Both the position numbers and the translations under genes were made by a program. A DNA stretch of 64,000 bases from Pseudomonas anguilliseptica (GTDB lineage: Bacteria > Pseudomonadota > Gammaproteobacteria > Pseudomonadales > Pseudomonadaceae). A model generated the notes under the pieces. It worked only from the letters and a program-made list of their open reading frames with translations, made no database searches and was not told the origin of the DNA. How positions within the stretch are numbered: the first letter of the stretch is position 1; each line of letters opens with the position of its first letter. This document shows, in pieces, positions 1 through 8,599 of this stretch. The stretch is taken from assembly GCF_900105355.1 (NCBI RefSeq), contig NZ_FNSC01000001.1, positions 3,410,001-3,474,000 on the forward strand, read 5' to 3'.

Positions 1-85
1 CGATCTCGCTGCCTTCGGGGACGCGCTCGCCGTCGATGTCCAGGTCGATGCCTACAACGCGGTAGGCCTTGGTTTTATCGCTCAT
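1..85 (-). CDS. partial small prophage protein next to the major capsid gene
   Basis: Only the first 28 codons are in the window; the gene runs off the left edge. The start is ATG at 85 with GGTGAG a few bases upstream. The visible residues (MSDKTKAYRVVGIDLDIDGE...) are hydrophilic and match no family I know. It follows the capsid gene by 8 bp in the same direction, so it is probably a head or head-completion accessory gene of the same late operon. Confidence 0.6.
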   Translation of the reverse strand, partial: MSDKTKAYRVVGIDLDIDGERVPEGSEI

Positions 86-93
86 GGCTCACC

Positions 94-1017
94 TCAGGCG
101 ACGATGTCGGAGATCAGGTAACCGGCGTCAGCGCCAACCACCACGGGCTTGTACATGTCGGTGTGGCGCACATAGCGCACCTTGCCGCCGTTGGTGTCGT
201 ACTTGTCCGTTTCCGGCATGCCCTTCTTGCGCAGGGTGTAACCGAAGGACGGGGTCTCGTAGTCCGACTTCTCGCCCGCACCTTGCTGAGCCACATAGGC
301 CAGCACCAGGTTGTCGCTCCAGATATCCGCCGTGGTGGTGTCGCCGGCCAGACCTTCGCCAACCACGATGTTCTGGATGCCGAACAGCGCGCGCAGGTGC
401 TCCAGGGTGAGGAGCTTGGTTTCGTTGCTACCCAGTGCGGCCTGCAGCTTGGAGTGGAACTTCAAAGCCGCGTACACCGAGACACCCATCAGGATGGTGT
501 TCGGGCGCACACCAATGCGCGAGCGCACCACTTCCTTGCCGGTCTCGACCACCGCCACAGGATCGCCGCCATTGGCGCTCCACTGGCTGGCACCAGCCAG
601 GGCAACCTTGCCGCCACTGAGGTAGGTGTTGACGTTTTGTGCCAGCGCGGCGCAGGACACTTCACGGCGCAGGTCGATGGCTTCCTTGACGCGCTTAGCC
701 GCGCGGGCCTCGGCGTCGAACATCGACTCGGCCTGTTCGCGGTAATCCACCGGATAGGACAGGTCATGCTCGCGCAGCACCACGTCCAGGGTGTTGGTGT
801 CGTCGGGGGTCATCACATTGGACTGGGCACGAATAGCGCGCTCGGTGTCCCACAGGCGGAAGGCTTCCTTACCGAACAGCGGCACGATGCCCGCTTCCTT
901 GTCCATATCAGCGAGCGGGAACAGTGCTTCGCCGACAAATTGCGCATTGCGATAGCCGCGCGCGATGTTGGTCAGTACCGGATCAACGATCCGTAGTTGC
1001 TTGAGACGGTCAGCCAT
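94..1017 (-). CDS. prophage major capsid protein
   Basis: A 307-residue protein of the size and style of phage major capsid proteins of the E-type/HK97-fold group. It begins with an N-terminal arm (LKQLRIVDPVLTNIARGYRN), followed by a mixed alpha/beta body without membrane segments and a C-terminal domain ending GADAGYLISDIVA. AAGGAG lies upstream of the ATG. It directly follows the protease/scaffold gene, the usual order in transposable phages. It would form the shell of the head. The family call rests on length, position and sequence style; a structural comparison would settle the fold. Confidence 0.75.
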   Translation of the reverse strand: MADRLKQLRIVDPVLTNIARGYRNAQFVGEALFPLADMDKEAGIVPLFGKEAFRLWDTERAIRAQSNVMTPDDTNTLDVVLREHDLSYPVDYREQAESMFDAEARAAKRVKEAIDLRREVSCAALAQNVNTYLSGGKVALAGASQWSANGGDPVAVVETGKEVVRSRIGVRPNTILMGVSVYAALKFHSKLQAALGSNETKLLTLEHLRALFGIQNIVVGEGLAGDTTTADIWSDNLVLAYVAQQGAGEKSDYETPSFGYTLRKKGMPETDKYDTNGGKVRYVRHTDMYKPVVVGADAGYLISDIVA

Positions 1018-1031
1018 GGCTGCTCAACTCC

Positions 1032-2138
1032 TTACAGGGTGATGAGTTGGCGCACGGCCGACTCGTAGGGGATGTTCTTGTCTGCAGCCAGCTGAGTGGC
1101 GCGGGCATGCAGGGCAAGGCGGTCGGGATCGGTGTTCTTCTCGGCGAACTCCAGGTCGGCGACCTGTGCGTCGCCACTGCGGCGAGCACCGCTGGCCTGC
1201 TCGGCGAAGTCGATCTGCTGCGGCAGGTCGCCGAAGATGGCCTTGAGGCCGGCAGACACTGGCTGACGGGCGTCGCCTTCGCCGAACTCCAGCGGGGTAT
1301 CACCGTCCTCGGCGAAGTCCAGACAGGCGATCAGTGCGGCGGTGTGCTTAGGCAACAGCTTGCCAGCGGCCACCAGTTCCTCGGCGAACGCCACATTGGT
1401 GGCATGAGTGGATTCCTTGCGGGATTGGAGCTGTTGATCCTGGTGCAACTGCACCTGGTTCTTCAGCCGCAGGTTTTCAGCCTGGATGGCGGCAATTTCT
1501 TCGGGCGTCACAGTGGATTCCTCAGTGGTTGCGGTTGGGGTTGGTTCGGAAAAGGAAGGACGCGGCTCGTCTTCGCGGCGGGCGACTTCGTCCAGGGATT
1601 TGATTTGCCAGTCGGGGATGACCTGGTCGGCCACATCCAGACCTCGGTCGGAGATCAGCCAGTCGCGCAGGCGACGCCAAAGGCTGGCACCCACTTCGTG
1701 GCCGTAGTCGGAGAACTCGACAACACCTTCCTCGCCCTCGGCCAGCTCGATAGGACGCAGGCCTTTCACCGCTGGTGGCTGGGCACCGAGGAAGCCGACA
1801 TGGCGCAAGTAGTACACGCCCGGCACCGGGTTGTTCGGCGCGCCGGGGTGATAGAAGGAGGCGGAGATCTTCTTGAAGCGGTTGCTGGCGATCTGCTCGG
1901 AGAACTCCGGGGCAACCTGGTGCGGCTCGGCGACCAAACCATCGGCGCTGCTGGCCAGTGACTTGACCCAGCCACCGGCCGGTGCGTCGTGCTTGGGATG
2001 ACCAGGCACCAGCGGTGCTTCGTGCAATGCCGGGTCATAGGCACGCACTGTTGCGGCCAGGTCGGACTCGCTGAAGTTGAGGCTCACACCGCTCATGGCG
2101 ACGTGCTTACCGGGCTTGAAGATATGGATTGGCTTCAT
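1032..2138 (-). CDS. prophage head maturation protease with scaffold-like tail (Mu gpI-like)
   Basis: A 368-residue protein starting MKPIHIFKPGKH, typical of Mu-like phage proteases. The N-terminal half has the conserved DPALHEAPLVPGHPKHDAPAGG stretch and a later KKISASFYHPG motif, with His and Ser residues that could form the catalytic site. The C-terminal half is Gln/Glu-rich and predicted helical, as expected for an internal scaffold released by self-cleavage. I chose ATG 2138 over upstream GTG 2171 and ATG 2165 because family members begin at MKPI. Neither start has a strong ribosome site. It lies directly upstream of the capsid gene, and a conserved AT-rich site at 2198–2216 precedes it. 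Confidence 0.8.
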   Translation of the reverse strand: MKPIHIFKPGKHVAMSGVSLNFSESDLAATVRAYDPALHEAPLVPGHPKHDAPAGGWVKSLASSADGLVAEPHQVAPEFSEQIASNRFKKISASFYHPGAPNNPVPGVYYLRHVGFLGAQPPAVKGLRPIELAEGEEGVVEFSDYGHEVGASLWRRLRDWLISDRGLDVADQVIPDWQIKSLDEVARREDEPRPSFSEPTPTATTEESTVTPEEIAAIQAENLRLKNQVQLHQDQQLQSRKESTHATNVAFAEELVAAGKLLPKHTAALIACLDFAEDGDTPLEFGEGDARQPVSAGLKAIFGDLPQQIDFAEQASGARRSGDAQVADLEFAEKNTDPDRLALHARATQLAADKNIPYESAVRQLITL

Positions 2139-2197
2139 GGGCTGCGCGCTTGGGTGGTAGTACATGCGCACAGCCTGCCGCCCGAGCCGGCTGCAGA

Positions 2198-2216
2198 CTT
2201 TTAATCGGGTTTAAAG
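2198..2216 (-). promoter_or_regulatory. AT-rich imperfect palindrome, copy 1 of CTTTTAATNNNNTTTAAAG
   Basis: The + strand reads CTTTTAATCGGGTTTAAAG, 60 bp upstream of the protease start in the gap between two late gene blocks. A second copy precedes the lysis block (9568–9586) and a third lies in a CDS (13086–13104). All 15 non-central positions agree in the three copies. Inferred role: binding site for a phage transcription activator such as the Mor-family protein, or part of a late promoter. Confidence 0.5.
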
Positions 2217-2371
2217 AGTTTTCGGGGAGATTCGCACCGTGCTGCTGGATTTGCACCCGAGAGGCAGGATAGGAACGGCGCGATATGGCTTTATAAAGCC
2301 TTTACAGCGATTTTCTGGGGTGCGGGGCGATGAACCGGAGCGCATATCCCCGCAAAACGCAGCAGAGGGCC

Positions 2372-2848
2372 TTACAGGCGGGCGGCTCTTTTCAGGTTAT
2401 CCATGGCCAAATCGAGGATGGCTTCCTCGGCTTCTGGCTGCAGCTGGCCATCGGCATCCATGGGCAAGTACTCACGACCAGGAATGTCACCCCACAAGTG
2501 AGGGAAGTCGGACTTGCTACCGCCGAACTGCATCATGGCCGCGTAGGGATTGTTGCTGCCAACCAGTGCGGAGCTGTCGTCTGATTGAGTGGTGATGGAT
2601 GCCGCCAGACCACCAGCGCTAACTTGCAGCATCTGACCCGGCCAGGTGCCGGACTTCGTCCGTCGCTCAGTCGTGGCATCCGACAGCGGCTGCCAGTCGG
2701 GCCGGCCTTGCTCCTCGAAGTTCTCCTCGGTCTGGCTGGCCAGCTCGGCAGCGATGCCACGCATCAGCCGAGACAGGTCACCTACGGCCCACTCGATAGT
2801 GCGCAGGGTTTCCTGCAGACGTTGATGCTCCAACTGGACGGTGAACAT
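2372..2848 (-). CDS. phage virion morphogenesis protein (Mu gpG-like)
   Basis: A 158-residue protein. It has the N-terminal amphipathic region and a central block with RPDWQPLSDAT, followed later by NNPYAAMMQFGG and DIPGREYLPMD, which is characteristic of the gpG/virion morphogenesis family that helps head assembly or completion. The ATG lies one base after the stop of the minor head gene, whose last codons contain the AGGAGG ribosome site, so translation is probably coupled. Confidence 0.8.
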   Translation of the reverse strand: MFTVQLEHQRLQETLRTIEWAVGDLSRLMRGIAAELASQTEENFEEQGRPDWQPLSDATTERRTKSGTWPGQMLQVSAGGLAASITTQSDDSSALVGSNNPYAAMMQFGGSKSDFPHLWGDIPGREYLPMDADGQLQPEAEEAILDLAMDNLKRAARL

Positions 2849-2849
2849 C

Positions 2850-3686
2850 TCAAACCTCCTGCAGGCCAGCAGCGGCCTGTTTGCGCTTCAGCGTTTCAGC
2901 CAGCCCGGTACCCGGTGCATGGTTAAAGCCTGGGTCGGTGCGGAACATCACCGACTTGCCTGCTGTATCGGTGGTGCGCACGCCGGTCACCTGGGCTGTG
3001 CGGATCTCGCCTGTGCGCTTGTCCACGCCGATCTCTACCGTTTCGGTCTGCATGCGCCCGGCACTGCTCTCCACTTGGAGGCCCTTACGCGTGAGCGCAG
3101 AGCCAGACAATGCAGTCACCCGGCAGCGACAGTTGAAGCCGTTGGGCGGGTAGATTGCCGACCACACCGGGTCATCATGGCGATACACCTTGCCATTCAG
3201 CGCGCGATGACTGGGCCGGGTACGACCGTCGAGGATGGCCACATAGCGCCAGTACGGGTGGGTGTCGGCGCTGTCTTCCATGCTTGCCTTGCGGCCGGCC
3301 ATGTAGGCGCTCTGCAGGTTGGTCTGGTAGATGGTTTTCAGCCGGCGCGGGCTGCCCAGCTGCACCAGCTCGGCATTACCTGCACCGTCGACGATTACCT
3401 GCTTACCCCACCAGCCCTGGGCTTCCAGCACCGGTTGCAGCTGCTCGATGAACTGCTTGAGGGTTTGCCCATCCTGCAAGGCGGTTTCAAGTGCGTCGCG
3501 GATATCCGAGAGCAAATCCAGGCGCATCGCCTTGGCCACGGTGAAGGCCTGGTCGTGCGCCTGATCGAGCATCTCCTGCCAGTTCCAGGTAATGGCATAG
3601 CCCTTGGCGGCGAGGTAGGCGATGGCCTTCTCGGGCTCCAGGCCGAAGATGGCCTGCAGGTCGGCTGGGGTGGGTGCCTTGGCCAT
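2850..3686 (-). CDS. phage minor head protein (Mu gpF-like)
   Basis: A 278-residue protein with the hallmark F-like motif: a Thr-x-x-Gln segment (KTIYQTNLQSAYMAGR), then DGRTRPSHRALNGKVY and the cysteine-containing NGFNCRCRV near residue 190. Proteins of this family sit at the portal vertex and act early in head assembly. It shares its start region with the end of the portal gene and is followed at once by the gpG-like gene, the same order as in Mu (portal, F, G). Confidence 0.88.
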   Translation of the reverse strand: MAKAPTPADLQAIFGLEPEKAIAYLAAKGYAITWNWQEMLDQAHDQAFTVAKAMRLDLLSDIRDALETALQDGQTLKQFIEQLQPVLEAQGWWGKQVIVDGAGNAELVQLGSPRRLKTIYQTNLQSAYMAGRKASMEDSADTHPYWRYVAILDGRTRPSHRALNGKVYRHDDPVWSAIYPPNGFNCRCRVTALSGSALTRKGLQVESSAGRMQTETVEIGVDKRTGEIRTAQVTGVRTTDTAGKSVMFRTDPGFNHAPGTGLAETLKRKQAAAGLQEV

Positions 3687-5182
3687 CAGTCCTCCCGATC
3701 CGCGTTGGCCGTCAACTGGCCCCAGGTGCCTGCGATGAACAGCAGGCGGGTCAGGGTCTGCTGCAAGGCCTGGTCATCCATCAACGGGTACGCCTCGGCC
3801 AACAAGCCCAGGACTTCGGTCTCCGAACGTCCGCGCAGCAGTGCTTCAATCACTGGTGCTATAGCCTGTTGGGCTTGCTCCTGGAGCAGCTCAGCCGGCA
3901 GGTTGTCGATTACCTGGTCGAGCGCAACCTGATCTAGGATCGGCCGCAGGGTCGGCTCGGCAAAAGCCGGATCAGCCTCAACTGCAGGCGCTTCAGCAAT
4001 GTCCCCGTCTTCCAGGTTGTACATGCGCTTCCAGTAGGCCGGGGTGAACTTCACGCCTGCATCGGTGAGGTTCTTGTCGCGCTCGGCCAGGGTCTTGTCG
4101 ATCTCCTCCTGTTCCCACAGCTCATACACCGGGGCCGCGACGTTTTCGCCGAAGTTGAGGTCGACCACCAGGCGAATGGCGGCATTGAGGGTGGCGGCGA
4201 CGATGCTCTTGTCACCATCGCGGATGTCCTTGGCGACCTCCAGGCCCGCTGTGGCACTGGCTCTATTGCTGTTGGCCTCGGTGGTCTGGTTCTGGCCGAG
4301 CAGGCCCACGTTGATCTCGCTGCGGCAATAAACCAGCAACTCACGGAATACATCGGCACTGGCACTCTTGCCTGCCGCTTCGAGAATCTCAACGCTGGAG
4401 TCATCCGGGATCGCTGCCACGGCGTCCTGCACCATGGCCTCCAGGCTGTCCAGCAGCAGGTCGGTCTCGTGGGTGGCTGCGCCACGCGGGTGCTTGCCGA
4501 TCACCCAGGGCGAGCCGTACTTCTCGGTGAACTGCACCCAGAACTTCAGGCCACCCTTCATGAACACCACAGGCCAGAAGCACATGGACAGATCGGCGAA
4601 GCCGTAAGGGTTGTTGTAGGTCGCATCCTGGCGCGCCACCACAAAACGTTGTGGGTCGCACAGCTCGCCCTGCAGGCCAGCATCACGGGCCCGGAAGCGC
4701 AGCTGGTTGTCCTGGTCGTAGAGGAACCACTCAGCCGGCTTGCCCAGCAGATCCTCGGGTACCAGGTGCAGGCCCAGCGGACGCCACATCAGCTCAATAG
4801 GCTGGAAGCCAAACAACGGCGCATCGAGCAGCTCGCGGATGATGCGGTCAAGATCGAGGTCGGCTAACCAGTCGCTGATGAAACGCTCGACCCGCACCGG
4901 GGCATTACCACGCTTGAGGTCGCGCTCCAGAGCAAGCACCGCAGACTTGCGGCGACGGATGTTGCCGCCCACCAAGGCCTGACTGCGCAAGTCGCGGTAG
5001 ACGGTGATGTCTTTGCCTTGAGCCTTGAGAATCGGGTCGGGGTTGGGCAGGTACATGCCCAATGCTTGGGAGTCGAAGCTGCGACCCCGGCTGGCGATAT
5101 GGTCGGTGAGTCCCTTACCTGAAGCGGGCTCACTGAAACGGACGAACTCGGTGGGGCTAACCCACAGACCTTTACTGCTCAT
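3686..5182 (-). CDS. phage portal protein (DUF935, Mu gp29-like)
   Basis: A 498-residue protein matching the DUF935 family of Mu-like portal proteins: LGMYLPNPDPIL near the N-terminus, a basic RRRKSAVLALER segment and the LFGFQPIELMWRP motif near residue 120. The middle contains KYGSPWVIGKHPRG and LLGQNQTTEA. The ATG at 5182 overlaps the terminase stop (ATGA); longer in-frame extensions upstream lie inside the terminase gene. The portal ring is the DNA entry channel of the head. Confidence 0.88.
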   Translation of the reverse strand: MSSKGLWVSPTEFVRFSEPASGKGLTDHIASRGRSFDSQALGMYLPNPDPILKAQGKDITVYRDLRSQALVGGNIRRRKSAVLALERDLKRGNAPVRVERFISDWLADLDLDRIIRELLDAPLFGFQPIELMWRPLGLHLVPEDLLGKPAEWFLYDQDNQLRFRARDAGLQGELCDPQRFVVARQDATYNNPYGFADLSMCFWPVVFMKGGLKFWVQFTEKYGSPWVIGKHPRGAATHETDLLLDSLEAMVQDAVAAIPDDSSVEILEAAGKSASADVFRELLVYCRSEINVGLLGQNQTTEANSNRASATAGLEVAKDIRDGDKSIVAATLNAAIRLVVDLNFGENVAAPVYELWEQEEIDKTLAERDKNLTDAGVKFTPAYWKRMYNLEDGDIAEAPAVEADPAFAEPTLRPILDQVALDQVIDNLPAELLQEQAQQAIAPVIEALLRGRSETEVLGLLAEAYPLMDDQALQQTLTRLLFIAGTWGQLTANADRED

Positions 5183-6507
5183 GCGTACCCCTGGGTCATG
5201 TGCGCGCCCTGACGTGGGCGACGGGATTTGACGGTGACCGGGCCATTGGGGCCGTCGCTGGCGTTGAGAGCGAGGAAACACGCCCAGGTGCGGTCGGCGT
5301 GGCCGGCTGAGTCGGACTCGGCAATAAAGCGCGGGGCTCCGGTTGGGCCAGCGACTTTCTGTAATTTGTGCAGGTCGTTGCGCAGCTCGGTGTCGCCCAA
5401 GGGAATGCGGATCTGCATGTCCTGGAACACTTCCTTGCCACGGGTGGCCATGGTCAGTTTGCTGGCGGTACCGAAGATCACACCTTCGACACGCATGGAG
5501 CCATGGCGACGTTTGGCATCCTCTACTGGCTTCTCACCCATACCGGTCTGATCCATGCAGCAGCGCAACACGCGGTAACGGGTGAACACGTCATCCAGCA
5601 GTGCATCCTGCTCGTGAAACGGAGCCCGCTTGCGGGTGATGATCTCCCGCGTCCAGTACACGTCACCGATTTGCTCAAGCACCCAAATAACAAACAGGTC
5701 ATTGCGCGCGCCGATATCGACGCCAATGAAGCACGGCCCACCGGTATAGAGATCAGGCCGTCCGGCCTGGTCATGCTCGACATCGTTGATCAGTTCGTAG
5801 CTCAACCAGGAGCTGGCTTCGTCCAGCCACTTCAGTTCGAATTCCTGGGCCCAGGCGTCCTCGTCGTTGAGCGCCGCGCGCATCTCCTCGACGTTGCGAG
5901 GTAGGCCATCCGCTACTGCACGGTGGATGTCGACTACATGCCGCGACCAGACATCGGCGAGCTTCTTGTCGGTCATCAGCTCGTAGAACTTGTTGCCCTT
6001 GCCGTTGGGCGTGCTGGTGATGCGTAGCTTCCAGCCGTTGGAAATCACAGGAAACAGCGCCGTCCAGATCTTGCGGCTGTCCTGGTGGAAGGCGAATTCG
6101 TCCAGGAACACGTTGGCACTGAAGCCACGAGCGGTGTCGGGATTGGCCGGCAACGCGGTGATCCTGGAACCACCCGGCAGCACAACATCGAGCATGGTGA
6201 AACGCTCACCGTTGCTGCCCTTGAACTCGCCCTCGATCTCCTGCACCGCCATGTTGTAGGCGCGGCAGTGCTTCTTCACGCCTTCCTCCATGGCCTCCTT
6301 GGCCTGGCGCTCGCCTCGGGACAGGATCACCCAGCGAGTGCGGCCACCGCGCGACTCGACGTCGAAGCAGTCATCGACGATCTCCAGGGTACTGGTGAAC
6401 GTCTTGCCGGTCTGGCGGGCGAACATGGCGATTTTGAAGCGCTCACGATCAAGCAGCCATTGCTTCTGGTAGTTGAATAACTGGATAGCAGGCTGCTTGT
6501 CGCTCAT
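5179..6507 (-). CDS. phage terminase large subunit (Mu gp28-like)
   Basis: A 442-residue DNA packaging motor. The Walker A-like ARQTGKT lies at residues 30–36 and the Walker B VFLDE at 133–137 (catalytic Glu 137), followed by the SNGWKLRITSTPNGKG coupling motif around 157–171. A C-terminal RNase H-like nuclease is marked by IGVDIGARND (Asp 264 and 270). It overlaps the small terminase upstream and the portal gene downstream by 4 bp each. Confidence 0.92.
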   Translation of the reverse strand: MSDKQPAIQLFNYQKQWLLDRERFKIAMFARQTGKTFTSTLEIVDDCFDVESRGGRTRWVILSRGERQAKEAMEEGVKKHCRAYNMAVQEIEGEFKGSNGERFTMLDVVLPGGSRITALPANPDTARGFSANVFLDEFAFHQDSRKIWTALFPVISNGWKLRITSTPNGKGNKFYELMTDKKLADVWSRHVVDIHRAVADGLPRNVEEMRAALNDEDAWAQEFELKWLDEASSWLSYELINDVEHDQAGRPDLYTGGPCFIGVDIGARNDLFVIWVLEQIGDVYWTREIITRKRAPFHEQDALLDDVFTRYRVLRCCMDQTGMGEKPVEDAKRRHGSMRVEGVIFGTASKLTMATRGKEVFQDMQIRIPLGDTELRNDLHKLQKVAGPTGAPRFIAESDSAGHADRTWACFLALNASDGPNGPVTVKSRRPRQGAHMTQGYA

Positions 6508-7076
6508 AGCCCGTAGACCTCCTGACGGATGCGCTGCAAGGTCTCGGCGCTAAGCGTGCCGGCTTTGCCCATCTCATCGAGCTTCACGGCCTGCTCGGCC
6601 AGCAACGCCTTGCGGGCACGTTCCTCGGCTTCGTTCTGGTACTTCTTCAGGGTCACCGAGCTGCGCGTGAGGGTGGCGATGTTCTTCGCAGCAGTGGCCA
6701 GCAGGCCTACCCGTTCGGCCGGGTCCATCTCCTCGTCACCGGCTTCCTGCAGGGCCATGATCGACTCGAACAACTCGGACTGGATCATCGCCGTCAACGC
6801 TTCACTGCGAGCGTCTTCCTTGTCACCCGCCTGGGCGCGGATGATCTTTGCCGCTTCGGTACTGGCGCGGATAGCCGACAAGCGCCGCTCCAGCTTTTGG
6901 CCATAGCGATGCACGGCCGCCCGGCTGGGTAACTCGCCTTCCTCGGCCTGCTCAGGGAAGCGTGCGCGCAGATCGCTGATCAGCTCGTCCAAGGTCAACT
7001 GGCCCTCGGCCAGCTTGCCTTCGATATAGGACTTGATCGCTTCGGGTAGACGGATAATCGAAGACTTGCGGCCCAT
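6504..7076 (-). CDS. phage terminase small subunit-like protein (DUF3486, Mu gp27-like)
   Basis: A 190-residue helical protein starting MGRKSSIIRLPEAIKSYIEGKL, the N-terminus typical of DUF3486. A helix-turn-helix-like region (LTLDELISDLRARFPE...PSRAAVHRYGQKLERR) lies in the first 75 residues, followed by a long charged helical part. Such proteins are thought to recognise DNA for packaging in Mu-like phages. ATG 7076 sits 5 bp after the preceding stop; an upstream in-frame extension overlaps that gene and is unlikely. Confidence 0.82.
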   Translation of the reverse strand: MGRKSSIIRLPEAIKSYIEGKLAEGQLTLDELISDLRARFPEQAEEGELPSRAAVHRYGQKLERRLSAIRASTEAAKIIRAQAGDKEDARSEALTAMIQSELFESIMALQEAGDEEMDPAERVGLLATAAKNIATLTRSSVTLKKYQNEAEERARKALLAEQAVKLDEMGKAGTLSAETLQRIRQEVYGL

Positions 7077-7081
7077 GGCGG

Positions 7082-7390
7082 TCACCAGTACTTCTGCGGC
7101 CGGGCGATGCCGGGAGCGCAGTCGATGGTGTATTCCGCCATGTCGGTACCGTAGCGAGTCAGGTCGGCGAACCACTTGCCGCTGGGCTGTTTTTCCAGAC
7201 GCAACAGCCCCCGGTCGGCCAGGTAATCCAGCTCGCGGCGAATCTCCAGCGGAGTGGCGTCTGGATACTCGCTCTGCGCCACGAACAGAATCGGCCCCTC
7301 GAATGCCCCTACCGGGCGGGCATTGTTCAGGGTCAGGATGATCAGCCAGCGCAGGCTTTCGCGCCGGGTTTTGGCTAGGTCAAGTTGCAT
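7082..7390 (-). CDS. winged-helix phage protein (VpaChn25_0724 family-like)
   Basis: A 102-residue protein with a predicted winged helix: RRESLRWLIILTLNNARPVGAFE, then the recognition-helix region DATPLEIRRELDYLADRGLLRLEKQPSG. This arrangement and its position between the DUF2730 gene and the small terminase match the VpaChn25_0724 family of Mu-like phages. The function is unknown; the fold suggests DNA binding. It overlaps the upstream gene by 11 bp. Confidence 0.7.
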   Translation of the reverse strand: MQLDLAKTRRESLRWLIILTLNNARPVGAFEGPILFVAQSEYPDATPLEIRRELDYLADRGLLRLEKQPSGKWFADLTRYGTDMAEYTIDCAPGIARPQKYW

Positions 7391-7772
7391 GGTTGCCTCC
7401 GTTCAGTAGTACGCGCATTTGGGCGTTCTCAATTTTCATGGTCAGGCCATCGAGCTTGGCTTCGATGATGCTTTGGCCACGGATGTAATCTTCTCGGCGC
7501 AGGTAGCGCTCAGGCAGCTCGGCGCGCAGTTCCATCAGGTCACGTTCAAGTTGGCGCACGGCATCGGCGTCTTCCTTGGACTGATTCAGCAAGGCAGAAA
7601 AGCGCGAATCCCAGTGCAGGGTGCTGAGCTTGCGGGCCTCTTCCATGGACGCGAAGCGGGTTTCCAGGCGCTGATCAATCTGTCCCAGGAGCATCTTTCC
7701 GGCAGCCCCCAGAAAGGCGAAGAAGCCCAGCAGCAAGCTGACGAGTTGCCAGAATTCAACGGATATATTCAT
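7380..7772 (-). CDS. DUF2730 membrane-anchored phage protein (Mu gp25-like)
   Basis: A 130-residue protein with one N-terminal membrane segment (WQLVSLLLGFFAFLGAAGKMLL, about residues 8–29). A coiled-coil region of alternating charges follows (SKEDADAVRQLERDLMELRAEL). This matches DUF2730 proteins found before the terminase genes of Mu-like phages; their role is unknown. ATG 7772 overlaps the end of the zinc-finger gene by 4 bp. Confidence 0.75.
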   Translation of the reverse strand: MNISVEFWQLVSLLLGFFAFLGAAGKMLLGQIDQRLETRFASMEEARKLSTLHWDSRFSALLNQSKEDADAVRQLERDLMELRAELPERYLRREDYIRGQSIIEAKLDGLTMKIENAQMRVLLNGGNHAT

Positions 7773-7987
7773 CGCAGGCCTCGCTTGCTCAGCTGTTCCA
7801 GGGTGGACTTGCATTCGGTGCAGTGGTGGGTGCCAGGCTCGGCCTGACGGCGGCGCTCGTCGATGGCATCGCCACACTCTTCACAGCGCATCGCCGAGGG
7901 GCCGGAGCGCCGTTGCAAACCAGACTCGTGGGCACGCAGGGCGGCTTCGGTGAAGTCGTTGTCTTGCGCGAGGTCAGCTACATCCAT
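7769..7987 (-). CDS. TraR/DksA-type zinc-finger protein
   Basis: A 72-residue protein with a four-cysteine zinc finger: Cys35 and Cys38 (CEEC), Cys56 and Cys59 (CTEC), preceded by DFTEAALRAHE, typical of short phage DksA/TraR proteins. Relatives bind the secondary channel of RNA polymerase, so this one may modulate host or phage transcription. Its start overlaps the end of the Rz1-like gene by 10 bp. Confidence 0.85.
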   Translation of the reverse strand: MDVADLAQDNDFTEAALRAHESGLQRRSGPSAMRCEECGDAIDERRRQAEPGTHHCTECKSTLEQLSKRGLR

Positions 7988-8298
7988 GTGGTGTTAGTCC
8001 TTTTGCAGATCGAGCAAGGCGTTGAGTTGGGAGAGGTTGTTGCGGGCCCAGCGGCCGTAGTCCTGGGCGTGGGCCAGGATGTCTGCTGGAGTGACACCGC
8101 TTTCCAGTAGTTCGGCGTTAGCACCGGGGGTGGGCCAGGCCGCTTGAGCAGTGCCGGAGGCAGCGGCGCTGATTTCTGCGGTGGGCAAACCGGCACCGAG
8201 GGCGAGGTTGAAGTCGCGCACCCAGCCAGCAGTGAACACGCAGCGAGGGATAACAACAGGCGCAGCAGCTGGTGCCGGCCGATAGACAGTCGTGACAT
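7978..8298 (-). CDS. Rz1-like outer-membrane spanin lipoprotein nested in the Rz-like gene
   Basis: A 106-residue product read in a different frame inside the Rz-like gene. It has a short signal peptide with lipobox (LLSLAACSLLAGC, lipidated Cys about residue 27), followed by a Pro-rich stretch (LPPALLKRPGPPPVLTP), both hallmarks of Rz1 o-spanins. The lipoprotein would sit in the outer membrane and join the inner spanin to fuse the membranes at lysis. The ATG at 8298 and the stop bracket most of the Rz C-terminal half. Confidence 0.8.
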   Translation of the reverse strand: MSRLSIGRHQLLRLLLSLAACSLLAGCATSTSPSVPVCPPQKSAPLPPALLKRPGPPPVLTPNYWKAVSLQQTSWPTPRTTAAGPATTSPNSTPCSICKRTNTTWM

Positions 8299-8599
8299 GG
8301 GGGATGCGCTCCTTGAGCTGTTGGTGTTCCTGGTCGTGCCCGGACTGCTGGCCGAGCAGCTTCTCTTCGGCCTGGTTGGCGCGCTCGACTTGCTGCAAAA
8401 GCTGCACGCGGCTGTCGATGGCCACCAGTCGTGCCTGCTCGGCGTGCTCGGCCTTGAGGCGATCCAGGCTGGCATTCCCCAGGGCCTCGGCATGACGGGC
8501 ACCGAAGCCGTAGCCGATGGCACCGGCTGCGCAGGCACAGAGCAGGCAGGCCAGCAGGCCGAGCAGCAGCTGTTGTGGCAGATTCTTAAGCCCGACCAT
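7994..8599 (-). CDS. Rz-like inner-membrane spanin
   Basis: A 201-residue protein. A single N-terminal membrane segment (LLLGLLACLLCACAAGAIGYGFGA) is followed by a long Gln/Glu-rich periplasmic coiled coil (LDRLKAEHAEQARLVAIDSRVQLLQQVERANQAEEKL is its core, quoted here only in part by position 40–80). Topology, size and the nested Rz1-like frame identify the i-spanin. ATG 8599 begins MVGLKNLPQQ; it overlaps the end of the small basic gene upstream by 14 bp. Confidence 0.8.
   Translation of the reverse strand: MVGLKNLPQQLLLGLLACLLCACAAGAIGYGFGARHAEALGNASLDRLKAEHAEQARLVAIDSRVQLLQQVERANQAEEKLLGQQSGHDQEHQQLKERIPHVTTVYRPAPAAAPVVIPRCVFTAGWVRDFNLALGAGLPTAEISAAASGTAQAAWPTPGANAELLESGVTPADILAHAQDYGRWARNNLSQLNALLDLQKD

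Noticed and set aside
163..996. A 277-codon + strand frame opposite the capsid gene
   Set aside because: Mirror of the capsid codon pattern and against the direction of the whole late block.
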